A stretch of 13,538 bases of DNA from Fidelibacterota bacterium 46_43 (GTDB taxonomy: Bacteria; Fidelibacterota; Fidelibacteria; Fidelibacterales; Fidelibacteraceae). The stretch covers positions 1-13,538 of the forward strand of contig LGGY01000169.1 of assembly GCA_001509335.1 (NCBI GenBank), in the 5' to 3' direction. Positions 1-7,461 of this stretch are shown here, piece after piece. Position numbers and translations under genes: made by a program. A model generated the notes under the pieces. That model saw only the letters and a program-made list of their open reading frames with translations. It was not told where the DNA came from and ran no database searches. Numbering within the stretch: the stretch's first letter is position 1; each line of letters starts with the position of its first letter.

Positions 1-1
1 C

Positions 2-1429
2 TTAGGTGTTCTTATATTGCTGGTTTGGCAAAAAGCGACAAAAAACCAGGCAGCCATAATTGGGATTATCAGCGAGGGTTTTGCGTTGATCATTCCTATA
101 CTTTTATTACCCTCTTTAAGAAATAAAAGTGAAATCATCTTCTCAATGAGATGGATTCCAAATATGAGTATTTCCTTCAGCCTGGCTTTAAATTGGCTAT
201 CCATGGTTTTCTTATTGACTGAGGTTTTAGTTACATTGGCAGCGATGATTTATTCCCTGGGGGAGGAGACAGGTGAGAAGAACAGCAATTATTATTATGC
301 ATTATTGTTGTTGTTCAGTCTGGGTATGTCTGGCACAACGCTTGCCAATGACGTTTTCTTGTTTTACGTCTTTTGGGAATTGATGCTGATCGCATCTGTG
401 TTATTGATCCTTTTATGGGGGCATGGCGAGATTCGATTCAAAGTAGCTTTGAAGTACTTTATCATTACGCATTTAGGGTCATTGATGGTCTTGGTGTGTT
501 TGGTGACACTGTATATCAATTTTGGCACTGCCAATTTGACTGAGCTAACACAACATGCAAGTTCTTTAGCTCAAAATGTTCAGGTATTTCTGACATTGTT
601 CTTTATTATTGGGTTTTCAGTTAAGATGGCTATTTTCCCGTTACATATATGGCTGCCTGACGCGCACACGGTTGCACCCATGCCAGTGACGATTATCCTG
701 GCAGCTGCAATGTTATCCATGGGCACCTATGGCATTTTACGCTTCCCTTTCTCCATGTTTCCAATTGAAACCCTGCAAAACTTTGCTGTTTGGATGATGA
801 TTGCCGGATTGATCTCTGAGGTCTATGGTGCGTTGATGGCTTTGGCGGAGAAGGATATTAAGCGAATTATTGCCTACAGTTCAGTCAGCCAGATGGGGTA
901 TATCCTGTTTGGGTTGGGAACTCTGACCGCCAGCGGTATGCAGGGGTCAATTATGCATGTTGTTTATCACGCCATTGTCAAGGCGTTATTATTCATGGTT
1001 GTTGGCATTGTTATTTCAGTAGCTCGAGAGAGGGATATCCAAAATATTTCAGGGCTTGGAAAAAAGTTTCCAGCGCTATGTGTTTGTGCTGCCATTGGTG
1101 TGTTGGGCATCTCCGGAATGCCGCCTCTTGGAATATTTAATAGCGAGTGGATGATCTTTGCCGGTGGTTTTGAGTCAAATATTTCCACAGCATTGACGGT
1201 AATAACATTAATCAGCTCAATATTGACGGTGATCTATGCCCTACGATTTTTTGGTGGGATCTTTTTCGGTGAACCCAAACCGGAAGATTTATCAGGATCA
1301 ACACCCCGAGGATTGATCATTCCAACAATTGCAGTGACAGTATTCTTAATTATTGAGGGCTTGATGCCTGGCCCATTGCTAGCCTGGACGATTAAGGGCT
1401 TGGCTGGTATTTTTGGGGGATTAAATTGA
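2..1429 (+). CDS. Energy-converting hydrogenase, NuoM/MrpD-like antiporter subunit (5' partial)
   Basis: This is a polytopic membrane subunit of the proton-conducting antiporter family (NuoL/M/N, MrpA/D, HyfB) and would form an ion channel in the membrane arm of the hydrogenase. The frame is open to the window edge, and compared with NuoM roughly 10-20 N-terminal residues are missing, so the true start is probably just upstream; the TTG at 17 is the first start inside the window. Counting from that TTG, the TM5 glutamate is in FWELM (E121), the TM7 lysine in GFSVKMAIFPLHIWLPDAH (K203), an HAIVKALLF motif follows (H318, K322), and E377 in FNSEWMIF matches the NuoM-type TM12 glutamate. The TM8 lysine seen in NuoM (LLKxxxYG) appears to be Ser (AMLSMGTYG). 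The stop overlaps the next ATG (TGATG). The family is certain; the subunit name within group 4 hydrogenases is less so. Confidence 0.9.
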   Translation, partial: LGVLILLVWQKATKNQAAIIGIISEGFALIIPILLLPSLRNKSEIIFSMRWIPNMSISFSLALNWLSMVFLLTEVLVTLAAMIYSLGEETGEKNSNYYYALLLLFSLGMSGTTLANDVFLFYVFWELMLIASVLLILLWGHGEIRFKVALKYFIITHLGSLMVLVCLVTLYINFGTANLTELTQHASSLAQNVQVFLTLFFIIGFSVKMAIFPLHIWLPDAHTVAPMPVTIILAAAMLSMGTYGILRFPFSMFPIETLQNFAVWMMIAGLISEVYGALMALAEKDIKRIIAYSSVSQMGYILFGLGTLTASGMQGSIMHVVYHAIVKALLFMVVGIVISVARERDIQNISGLGKKFPALCVCAAIGVLGISGMPPLGIFNSEWMIFAGGFESNISTALTVITLISSILTVIYALRFFGGIFFGEPKPEDLSGSTPRGLIIPTIAVTVFLIIEGLMPGPLLAWTIKGLAGIFGGLN

Positions 1430-2916
1430 TGCCGAGTTCTATTTTGATTATTATCCCTATCGGGATATTGATTCTTGGTGCTTTCTTAATTTATGTTGTC
1501 TGCCGGACTTTTAATTTAAGCAACCGGGTAGAAGCCTTGTTAACTGTTCTGATATTGTTTGGGGCATTAATTGCGCTGCTGATGCTATATCGACAACTCC
1601 CGACGATTATATTAAACCCGGAAATCTTTTTTGGTATGGAATCCTTCGGTGGGGTTGTATATAAGCCCGATGCCTATGGAGTCTTTATATTGGTCATCGC
1701 TCTGATTGTTGGGATATTAATCACAATTTTTTCTGGCGAGTACCTTTCAAAGGACCCACGATATGTCGTGTTCTATCCTTTGGTTTTAATAACCTTGGCT
1801 GGGTTAATGGGCATTTTCCTGTCAAAGAATTTATTCAACTTATTCTTGCTCACAGAATTAACGACAGTTGCTGCCAGTGCATTAATTGCTTTTCGATTTC
1901 AACAGGAAATTTCCATCAAAGCCGGCTTCAAATACCTCATCATGAGCAGCATTGGGACAATGATCCTGCTGCTGGGCATCTATTACGTTTACAGAAGCAC
2001 AGGTGATATGCACTTGTATCAACCTTTAGCAGTAACGGACACATTCACTCGAATTGGGGCAGCTTGTTTTCTTTTGGGATTCAGCCTTAAAGCCGGTGTT
2101 GTCCCACTTCACACCTGGGTGCCGGATGTTTATGGGCACGCGCCAAGCTCTGTGAGTGGTTTACTGGCGGGGGTGTTATCTAAAAGTATGTTGTTTATTA
2201 TGCCCGTGATTTGTCTTCGGTTAGGTTTGACGAATCGAGAACTTGGTGTGTACCTGATGTTGTTTGCGTGTCTGAACATGCTTGTTGGCGCAATACGGAT
2301 GCTCAGGCAGCCCTTACTCAGGCGATTTTTATCCTTTTCTTCCATTGGTCAAACAGGGTATTTGATGTTTGGGCTTGGAATGGGTTTTTATTATGGGCTA
2401 GATCAGGCTTTCTCTGCAGCTTTGTTTCTATTTTTGATTATCGCAGGGATGAAATCCCTTGCATTTCTTTGCGTGGGAATTTTTGAATATTATTATGGGA
2501 CTCAGGATGTTGATGATCTTAAAGGCGCTGCAAAAGAAATGCCATTTCCCGCAGTATGTTTTTCTATTGCACTGGCAGGTTTAGCTGGCATTCCTTTATT
2601 AGCTGGATTTAATGGGAAGTGGATGATATTCGCAACAGCAATAACAGCCGGGGATATATTTGCAATTAGTTGTTTGGTGATATTTATGCTAAGTTCAATC
2701 ATCAGTTTAGGTGGGTATCTACCGCTGATTGTCAAGGTTTTTGACACCTCTTCTGAAAGTTCCAAAGCTCTATTGTTTTCTTCATCAAATAGGCGGATTT
2801 CTAACTGGTTGATGATCCCTGTAGCGTTGTTGTCAATTTTGGTCGTACTTATGGGTGTTTACCCGACTCCCTGGATAAATTGGATCGATCAGGTCATTAA
2901 TTGGATGGCGGTATGA
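1429..2916 (+). CDS. Energy-converting hydrogenase, NuoN/MrpD-like antiporter subunit
   Basis: This is the second proton- or sodium-channel-like membrane subunit, 495 residues with about 14 hydrophobic segments. I chose ATG 1429 over the TTG three bases earlier because it forms a TGATG coupling with the upstream stop and lies 8 bases after GGGGGA. Channel residues are visible: the TM5 glutamate in LLTELTT (E143), the TM7 lysine in GFSLKAGVVPLHTWVPD (K221), the TM8 lysine in GVLSKSM (K252), a lysine in IIAGMKSLAF (K342), and a lysine in GFNGKWMIF (K397) at the place of the NuoL/N-type TM12 lysine. The usual histidine before the 'KALLF' lysine is missing (FLIIAGMKSLAF). So the pair in this operon is one Glu-type (NuoM-like) and one Lys-type (NuoN-like) unit. 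Its stop overlaps the next gene by four bases. Confidence 0.9.
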   Translation: MPSSILIIIPIGILILGAFLIYVVCRTFNLSNRVEALLTVLILFGALIALLMLYRQLPTIILNPEIFFGMESFGGVVYKPDAYGVFILVIALIVGILITIFSGEYLSKDPRYVVFYPLVLITLAGLMGIFLSKNLFNLFLLTELTTVAASALIAFRFQQEISIKAGFKYLIMSSIGTMILLLGIYYVYRSTGDMHLYQPLAVTDTFTRIGAACFLLGFSLKAGVVPLHTWVPDVYGHAPSSVSGLLAGVLSKSMLFIMPVICLRLGLTNRELGVYLMLFACLNMLVGAIRMLRQPLLRRFLSFSSIGQTGYLMFGLGMGFYYGLDQAFSAALFLFLIIAGMKSLAFLCVGIFEYYYGTQDVDDLKGAAKEMPFPAVCFSIALAGLAGIPLLAGFNGKWMIFATAITAGDIFAISCLVIFMLSSIISLGGYLPLIVKVFDTSSESSKALLFSSSNRRISNWLMIPVALLSILVVLMGVYPTPWINWIDQVINWMAV

Positions 2917-3251
2917 TACAACAATTACTTCTCAGTCCACCCATAGCATTTATTCTTTTCTTCGGTTTGTTATCTGTACTTTATGTGTTTCTTCGCAAGC
3001 ATTCTGCCCATGGACCAGACCATCCTGATAAACATTTGCCTTATTCTGGTGGTCAAAAGCTGCCGCCTGTAGAAGTTCGGTTATCTTATACAACTTATTT
3101 CAGACTTGGTTTGTTATTTGGTATTACTCATGTGGCTGTCCTTGTTTTAGCAACATTCCCTTTAGGGATTGGGAATTCTGCACTGGGATTATTTTATTTG
3201 ATTGGTCTTTCAATAAGTGCAGTTGTTTTAGCCCATAGAAAACACGAATAA
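2913..3251 (+). CDS. NuoA-like small membrane subunit of the hydrogenase complex
   Basis: This 112-residue protein has about three transmembrane segments and aligns by eye with NuoA. LPYSGGQ matches the NuoA loop VPFESG, and the stretch from VRLSYTTYFRLG into THVAVLVLATF matches NuoA's LRLSAKFYLVA...FDVEALYLFAW. In complex I, NuoA packs against NuoH and contributes a loop near the quinone site. Here the ATG at 2913 sits in an ATGA overlap with the upstream stop; a TTG at 2901 is possible but less natural. The acidic pair that NuoA carries in TM2 (D79 and E81 in E. coli) reads His and Ala here, and the loop cysteine found in many NuoA proteins (YECG) is replaced (YSGG). The homology is a by-eye alignment and should be confirmed with a profile search. 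Confidence 0.7.
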   Translation: MIQQLLLSPPIAFILFFGLLSVLYVFLRKHSAHGPDHPDKHLPYSGGQKLPPVEVRLSYTTYFRLGLLFGITHVAVLVLATFPLGIGNSALGLFYLIGLSISAVVLAHRKHE

Positions 3252-3267
3252 GTAAGGGAGACGAAAA

Positions 3268-3720
3268 TTGATATTAACCAATATTATCCAGAGAACCTAT
3301 CGCTGGGCTCAAAAAAATTCGATCTGGGTGATTCATTTTAATACAGGTGGTTGCAATGGGTGCGATATTGAGATTTTAGATTTGTTAACACCTCGATATG
3401 ATATTGAACGTCTTGGTATCATTACCCAGGCGTCTCCCAGGCATGCGGATGTTTTATTGTGTACTGGACCTGTAACCCAACAAACCAGGGATGGCCTGGT
3501 ACAAATTTATTCGCAAATGCCTTCTCCAAAGTACGTTGTTGCAGTAGGCAGCTGCAGTAATACTGGTGGGGTTTTTGTTAACAGCGATACAGTGTTGGGC
3601 GGTGTAGATAAGGCCTTGCCCGTAGACATTTATATCCCTGGGTGTCCTGCGAGACCTGAAGCAATTATTGAGGGTTTACTAAAATTGAGGGAAAGGATTT
3701 CAAATGGTGACGCCAATTAA
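3268..3720 (+). CDS. Group 4 [NiFe]-hydrogenase small subunit (NuoB-like, proximal [4Fe-4S])
   Basis: This 150-residue electron-transfer subunit carries the [4Fe-4S] cluster next to the NiFe site, on the cytoplasmic side. Four ligand cysteines are visible: C29 and C32 in GGCNGCDIEIL, C96 in VGSCSNTGG and C126 in PGCPARPEAI. The spaced CxxC, in place of the adjacent CC pair of complex I NuoB, together with the CDIEIL text, is typical of Ech/Mbh/Hyc-type energy-converting hydrogenases. The length fits that family, which lacks the C-terminal domain of uptake hydrogenase small subunits and any Tat signal. The start is TTG 3268, preceded by AAGGGAG at 3254-3260 with a 7-base gap; no ATG fits. The 3' end overlaps the next gene by 17 bases. 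Confidence 0.93.
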   Translation: MILTNIIQRTYRWAQKNSIWVIHFNTGGCNGCDIEILDLLTPRYDIERLGIITQASPRHADVLLCTGPVTQQTRDGLVQIYSQMPSPKYVVAVGSCSNTGGVFVNSDTVLGGVDKALPVDIYIPGCPARPEAIIEGLLKLRERISNGDAN

Positions 3721-4159
3721 ATTAGAAGATTTATGTGCTGAAATAAAAACAAATGCTGGCTGTCAATGTGAGGTTTATGATGGCGTCCATGGTGACCATA
3801 CCCTTTCAATAACGCCAGATCAATTGAAACCAGTGATTGACGTCATATTCAAAACTTTCGATTACTGCCATCTCTCAGCAATTACAGTGCAGCAACGAAA
3901 GAATCAGCCAGATGAAATTGAGGTTTTTTACAATTTTTGGAGCGGTTCCGGATTTTCTTTGTTGCTGAGACTTCCTATGAAGTCAGCAAAATTACCTTCA
4001 ATCATCTCAACCATTCCAGGAGCAGATTTTTATGAACGCGAAGCAGCTGAGATGTTTGGCATAGAATTTACTGGGCGGGATGAAACGCCGCCCTTATTGC
4101 TGCCTGATGAGTGGGACCAGGGGCCGCCTTTTATTGGTGAAAAGGAGAAAAATGGATAA
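3704..4159 (+). CDS. NuoC-like (30 kDa family) subunit of the hydrogenase complex
   Basis: This 151-residue soluble subunit corresponds to NuoC, EchD or the N-terminal part of HycE, and scaffolds the small and large subunits in the peripheral arm; it holds no cofactor. The family signature is the run from GADFYEREAAEMFGI (residues 106-120) through EFTGR to LLLPDEW; before it, YNFWSGSGFSLLLRLP fits the central beta strands. The ATG at 3704 is inside the end of the small-subunit gene and follows a strong GAGGGAAAGG at 3687-3696. The next gene starts eight bases before this stop. The protein is shorter than many NuoC proteins but has the length usual for the stand-alone hydrogenase form. Separate NuoC-like and NuoD-like genes, not a HycE-type fusion, point to an Ech- or Mbh-like complex. 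Confidence 0.9.
   Translation: MVTPIKLEDLCAEIKTNAGCQCEVYDGVHGDHTLSITPDQLKPVIDVIFKTFDYCHLSAITVQQRKNQPDEIEVFYNFWSGSGFSLLLRLPMKSAKLPSIISTIPGADFYEREAAEMFGIEFTGRDETPPLLLPDEWDQGPPFIGEKEKNG
4142..4147 (+). promoter_or_regulatory. Ribosome binding site of the hydrogenase large subunit
   Basis: AAGGAG lies four bases before ATG 4152. It settles the start of the large subunit: the frame is open further upstream to 4080, but that extension lies inside the NuoC-like gene and has no homology to hydrogenases. Confidence 0.75.
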
Positions 4160-5234
4160 AATATCAATTCCAATTGGTCCACAACATCCTCTTTTGAAAG
4201 AACCTTTATCAATGATGGTTGATATCTCCGGTGAAAAGGTTCTTGGTGGGTCTTTAAGGTTGGGTTATGTCCACCGGGGCATTGAACGATTAGCGCAGCA
4301 GAGGACCTATGTGCAAAATATTCATTTGATAGAACGAATTTGTGGCATTTGTTCTCATGTGCACACAACAACCTATTGTTATGCTGTAGAGGCTTTATTA
4401 GGCATCGAAATTCCTCCAAGGGCGCAGTACATACGGGCTTTGATGTGCGAATTGGAGCGTATTCATAGTCATCTTTTATGGTTGGGTATTCTGGCTAAAC
4501 ATATTGGTTTGGACACGATATTTATGCATACCTGGCATGATCGTGAGATGGTGCTGGATATTATGGAAGAGGTTTCCGGGGGTAGAATTTCCCATGCCGC
4601 TAATCAAATTGGCGGTGTACGCTTTGATCTGGATGAGGAAAAAGGTGAGATGATCAGAAAAATTCTGATAAAACTTCATTCACAGGTTGAGGGATTGTTG
4701 GACGTTATCGAATCCGAACCTGCAGCGATAGCAAGGACCAAAGGCGTTGCACCAATATCCCCCGATTTGATAAAAGCTTATGGCGTGGTAGGTCCAATTG
4801 CCCGTGCTTCAGGCGTTGATGTTGACATGCGAAGGGATGCGTCTTTACCACCTTATGACCAGCTTGAGGTCAAGGTGATCACCCATTCAGACGGTGATGC
4901 ATGGGCAAGGACCTTTGTCAGAGTGGAGGAAACCCGGGTGAGCTTAAATTTATGCGAAACTATTATCCGGGAGATGCCCAGGGGTGATGTTGTTGTCCAT
5001 GCACCTCGAAGGGTTCCTGAGGGGGAGGTTATTATTCGCTCTGAAGCCCCTCGCGGCGAGTTGTTTTATTACCTGCGGAGTGACGGCAGCGACAAACCTG
5101 CTCGATTGAAAGTGCGAACGCCAACATTGGCCGCTTTGAGTTTGCTGCCCGTGCAATTATCAGAAATAAACGTTGCAGATATCCCGGTTGTCCTGGCTGG
5201 TGTTGATCTTTGTATTGCATGTGCAGATCGATGA
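4152..5234 (+). CDS. Group 4 [NiFe]-hydrogenase large (catalytic) subunit
   Basis: This 360-residue catalytic subunit holds the Ni-Fe(CN)2CO centre that reduces protons or oxidises H2. The L1 motif is ERICGICSHVH (C64, C67) and the L2 motif is DLCIACADR (C354, C357), so all four metal-binding cysteines are present; NuoD of complex I lacks them. The N-terminal IGPQHP with GYVHRGIE, and the HAANQIGGVRFDL stretch, are shared with Ech, Mbh and CooH proteins. The protein ends three residues after the last cysteine (ADR, then stop). It therefore lacks the C-terminal peptide that a HycI-type endopeptidase removes in many hydrogenases; some group 4 enzymes are known to lack it. The start at 4152 is set by AAGGAG. 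The gene overlaps the NuoC-like gene by 8 bases. The exact group 4 subgroup cannot be settled by eye. Confidence 0.95.
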   Translation: MDKISIPIGPQHPLLKEPLSMMVDISGEKVLGGSLRLGYVHRGIERLAQQRTYVQNIHLIERICGICSHVHTTTYCYAVEALLGIEIPPRAQYIRALMCELERIHSHLLWLGILAKHIGLDTIFMHTWHDREMVLDIMEEVSGGRISHAANQIGGVRFDLDEEKGEMIRKILIKLHSQVEGLLDVIESEPAAIARTKGVAPISPDLIKAYGVVGPIARASGVDVDMRRDASLPPYDQLEVKVITHSDGDAWARTFVRVEETRVSLNLCETIIREMPRGDVVVHAPRRVPEGEVIIRSEAPRGELFYYLRSDGSDKPARLKVRTPTLAALSLLPVQLSEINVADIPVVLAGVDLCIACADR

Positions 5235-5246
5235 GGATTAATCTTT

Positions 5247-6173
5247 GTGTTTAGAAGTTTATTTCATTTATTGGTATTTCCAGGTTTCTTATTTTTAGTT
5301 ATTTCTGGTTTAACTTTTGAATGGTTAGACCGGAAATTCCTGGCACGGTTCCAACGTCGGGTAGGTCCACCCTGGTATCAGCCTCTAGCTGATTTGATAA
5401 AGCTATTTAGCAAGGAAGATTTGCTTCCTAAGAATGCTAATGACTTTTTAGCCACTTTGCTTCCTTTGATCTCGTTGAGCTCCGTGCTCACAGCTGGCTT
5501 ATATGTCCCCATTGCCGGGTACACGCCATTTTCATTTGAGGGAGATTTAATCGTTATTATATTTTTGATGAGTGTACCAACCCTTGCTTATTATTTGGCA
5601 GGGATCATTTCTTTGGGTATTTACAGCGTTCTGGGTGGTGGACGGTCATTACTGCAATTCTTTTCTTATGAAGTACCGCTGCTGATTGCGCTTAGCGGAC
5701 CGGCGATATTGGGTCGTTCCTGGTCAGTTTCAACAATCATGGAAACACAGGGGAGATTGGGTCCATTCATTATTTTCCAGCCGTTAGGGTTTGTTCTTGC
5801 AGTTGTTGGATTAATTGGGAAATTAAAAAGGGATCCTTTTGATATTCCCAAAGCCACATCAGAGGTTGTGGGTGGGTCTCTGACAGAATTCTCAGGTGCA
5901 AAATTAGGTTTTTGGAATTTAGTGATGGATATCCAGGCAGTGGTGGGCATATTCTTGTTGATTGATCTGTATTTTGGTTGGATAAAAATGAGTCATCCTA
6001 TTTTAGCCATTGCAATTTTTGTGATTGAATGCCTGATTCTCATTCTTGTCCTGAGTGGAACCAGCGCCATCTTTGCCAGGTTGAGAATCGACCAATTAGC
6101 AGGGTTGGGCTGGCGGATTCTAGTACCGTTGGCATTATTGCAAATCGGATTCGTTATATTAATGGGCGTTTGA
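5247..6173 (+). CDS. NuoH/EchB-like membrane anchor subunit of the hydrogenase
   Basis: This 308-residue polytopic subunit has about eight membrane helices and anchors the catalytic arm to the ion-pumping arm. The first cytoplasmic loop carries the family signature around residues 26-58, including ARFQRRVGPPWYQPLADLIK followed by LFSKED. A later loop contains KRDPFDIPKATSEVVGGSLT and then EFSGAKLG, matching the conserved PFDxPEAxxE...EYSG motif of NuoH; the first glutamate of that motif is Lys here (IPKA). The start is GTG 5247, nine bases after AGGA at 5234-5237. The gene begins 12 bases after the large subunit and ends one base before the ferredoxin gene. It is assigned by motif and by position in the operon. 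Confidence 0.92.
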   Translation: MFRSLFHLLVFPGFLFLVISGLTFEWLDRKFLARFQRRVGPPWYQPLADLIKLFSKEDLLPKNANDFLATLLPLISLSSVLTAGLYVPIAGYTPFSFEGDLIVIIFLMSVPTLAYYLAGIISLGIYSVLGGGRSLLQFFSYEVPLLIALSGPAILGRSWSVSTIMETQGRLGPFIIFQPLGFVLAVVGLIGKLKRDPFDIPKATSEVVGGSLTEFSGAKLGFWNLVMDIQAVVGIFLLIDLYFGWIKMSHPILAIAIFVIECLILILVLSGTSAIFARLRIDQLAGLGWRILVPLALLQIGFVILMGV

Positions 6174-6174
6174 C

Positions 6175-6555
6175 ATGGATAAAATTAAAAAACGTTTCAC
6201 CCTTTTAAATGCTGTTGTTGAAGCGATGATCAAACAACCTGAAACAATAAAATATCCATTTGCAGCAATGGAACTGCCTGAAGGTTTCCGGGGTGCGATT
6301 GTTTTTGATCCTGATAAATGCAGTGGATGTGGATTATGCGTCAGGGATTGCCCCGCAGAAGCATTGCATATTAATAAAAAATCACGTGAAGAATACACAT
6401 TGTTACATTATCCGGCGCGTTGTGCCTATTGCGGTCAGTGTGAGGACAGCTGCCGTCATGGTGCGATATCCCATTCAAATAAACTTGTGGGAGCAACTAC
6501 CCATAAGGACGATTGGGTTCTGGTGTTTAAGGATAGCAAAGCTTCACAAGAATAG
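6175..6555 (+). CDS. 2x[4Fe-4S] ferredoxin-like subunit (NuoI/EchF-like)
   Basis: This 126-residue iron-sulfur protein passes electrons from soluble reduced ferredoxin to the small subunit. Two classic motifs are visible: CSGCGLCVRDCP (C49, C52, C55, C59) and CAYCGQCEDSCRHGAI (C83, C86, C89, C93). The N-terminal 40 residues form the amphipathic segment usual for NuoI/EchF, and a short charged tail follows the second cluster. ATG 6175 is one base after the stop of the NuoH-like gene, so translational coupling is likely. It is the last gene of the operon; a strong terminator follows 19 bases later. Nothing in the eight visible genes binds NAD(H) or flavin, so ferredoxin is the inferred electron partner. 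Confidence 0.93.
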   Translation: MDKIKKRFTLLNAVVEAMIKQPETIKYPFAAMELPEGFRGAIVFDPDKCSGCGLCVRDCPAEALHINKKSREEYTLLHYPARCAYCGQCEDSCRHGAISHSNKLVGATTHKDDWVLVFKDSKASQE

Positions 6556-6574
6556 TTAAGTTTTCTTTTAAAAC

Positions 6575-6610
6575 AAAGCACCCACCTTATGATGGATGGT
6601 GGGTGCTTTT
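6575..6610. terminator. Intrinsic terminator between convergent genes, probably bidirectional
   Basis: A perfect 12-bp inverted repeat, AAAGCACCCACC at 6575-6586 and GGTGGGTGCTTT at 6598-6609, encloses an 11-base loop. The + strand reads into TTTT. The - strand reads into TTTGTTTT, so it can also end transcripts of the lipoprotein gene. It ends the hydrogenase operon. Confidence 0.88.
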
Positions 6611-6630
6611 GATTTAATAAGATTTATGGA

Positions 6631-7461
6631 TCAGGGTCGGTTGCCTCTCCCACGCCCGCCGCGGGACGAGCTGCTTGTCACGATAGCATCATAATCAGCC
6701 TGACTCATGTACTGGGGCTTGTAAATTTCACCAGTTTGCTGTTCCAGGGTGCTGGTAAAAGCGCGCAAGTGGTTCTCAGACCCGCTTAAAAGGTTCTGAT
6801 AGACCCTGCGGATTTCATCGTTTTGGGGTGTTTCAAGGTATTCCTGCAGGTCGAGGATGTCAATTTCTTCGATAGCCCCGCCAACCTTCAGGGCATCCCC
6901 CAGGGACTGCGCTCCGATGACCATTAAGTCATCATAAAGCTTCTGCAGATCCTCGTTGGCAAAGACGCCGGTTGGGGAATTGTCCGCAGGGTCTTCAATA
7001 TCAAACAAGTCGAGCAGATTTTTGACTGCATCTGTGTGGGTTTGTTCGCTGCTGGCGATGTTCTGGAAGATGTTTAATCCCCACAAATCATACAACCCAA
7101 GATAAACATCCTTAGCCAATTTTTCCTCTTCTCGCATATAAACCAGTCCGGCGACTTCGTCATCCGTTAATACACTTGCCAGAGTGACCGATTCAGTACT
7201 TTCTTGATCTGAGGGTTCTGCAATTTCCGTTGGATTTTCCGTGATCAGATCCTCTTCAACCTCATTTGTTTCAACAACCTCCATGGTTTCGATTTCTTCT
7301 TCAGCCAGGACTTCGGGTTCTTCGTCTGAGATCGCTTTGTCTTCTACCTGGGGAATCTTACTCACGTGATCTTGATCAGCCAATGTGCATGCGCCCAGTA
7401 AAAAGATGGATGCAAGAAGCACGGCCATCGTAATTATTTTGTGATTTTTTATATTTTTCAT
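6631..7461 (-). CDS. Lipoprotein with DUF2202 (ferritin-like) domain
   Basis: This 276-residue protein is exported and lipid-anchored: a Lys/Asn/His N-terminus, a hydrophobic stretch and a lipobox LGAC place the lipidated Cys at residue 25. Residues 39-90 form a very acidic Glu-rich linker. From about residue 100 to 243 the protein matches the DUF2202 family: GLVYMREEEKLAKDVYLGLY, then IASSEQTHTDAV, GAIEEIDILDL and GSENHLRAF. The spaced Glu/His residues (E111-E113, E139, H142, E198/E199, H231) resemble a ferritin-like four-helix di-metal site; the real function of DUF2202 is not established. The tail after a Ser run is Arg/Gly-rich. ATG 7461 has GGAGAA upstream (positions 7470-7465, - strand). 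It converges on the hydrogenase operon and shares its terminator, so the two are probably regulated separately. Confidence 0.88.
   Translation of the reverse strand: MKNIKNHKIITMAVLLASIFLLGACTLADQDHVSKIPQVEDKAISDEEPEVLAEEEIETMEVVETNEVEEDLITENPTEIAEPSDQESTESVTLASVLTDDEVAGLVYMREEEKLAKDVYLGLYDLWGLNIFQNIASSEQTHTDAVKNLLDLFDIEDPADNSPTGVFANEDLQKLYDDLMVIGAQSLGDALKVGGAIEEIDILDLQEYLETPQNDEIRRVYQNLLSGSENHLRAFTSTLEQQTGEIYKPQYMSQADYDAIVTSSSSRGGRGRGNRP

Noticed and set aside
2211..2486. 91-codon open frame in another + frame inside the NuoN-like gene
   Set aside because: It lies wholly inside the antiporter gene, whose frame has strong family motifs throughout.
4030..4419. 129-codon open frame on the - strand opposite the hydrogenase genes
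   Set aside because: It overlaps the well-supported NuoC-like and large-subunit genes, has no family motif and no ribosome site; it is a shadow frame.
4152..5234. NuoD of NADH:quinone oxidoreductase
   Set aside because: NuoD lacks the NiFe cysteines; here both CxxC pairs are present and no NuoE/F/G genes are in view.
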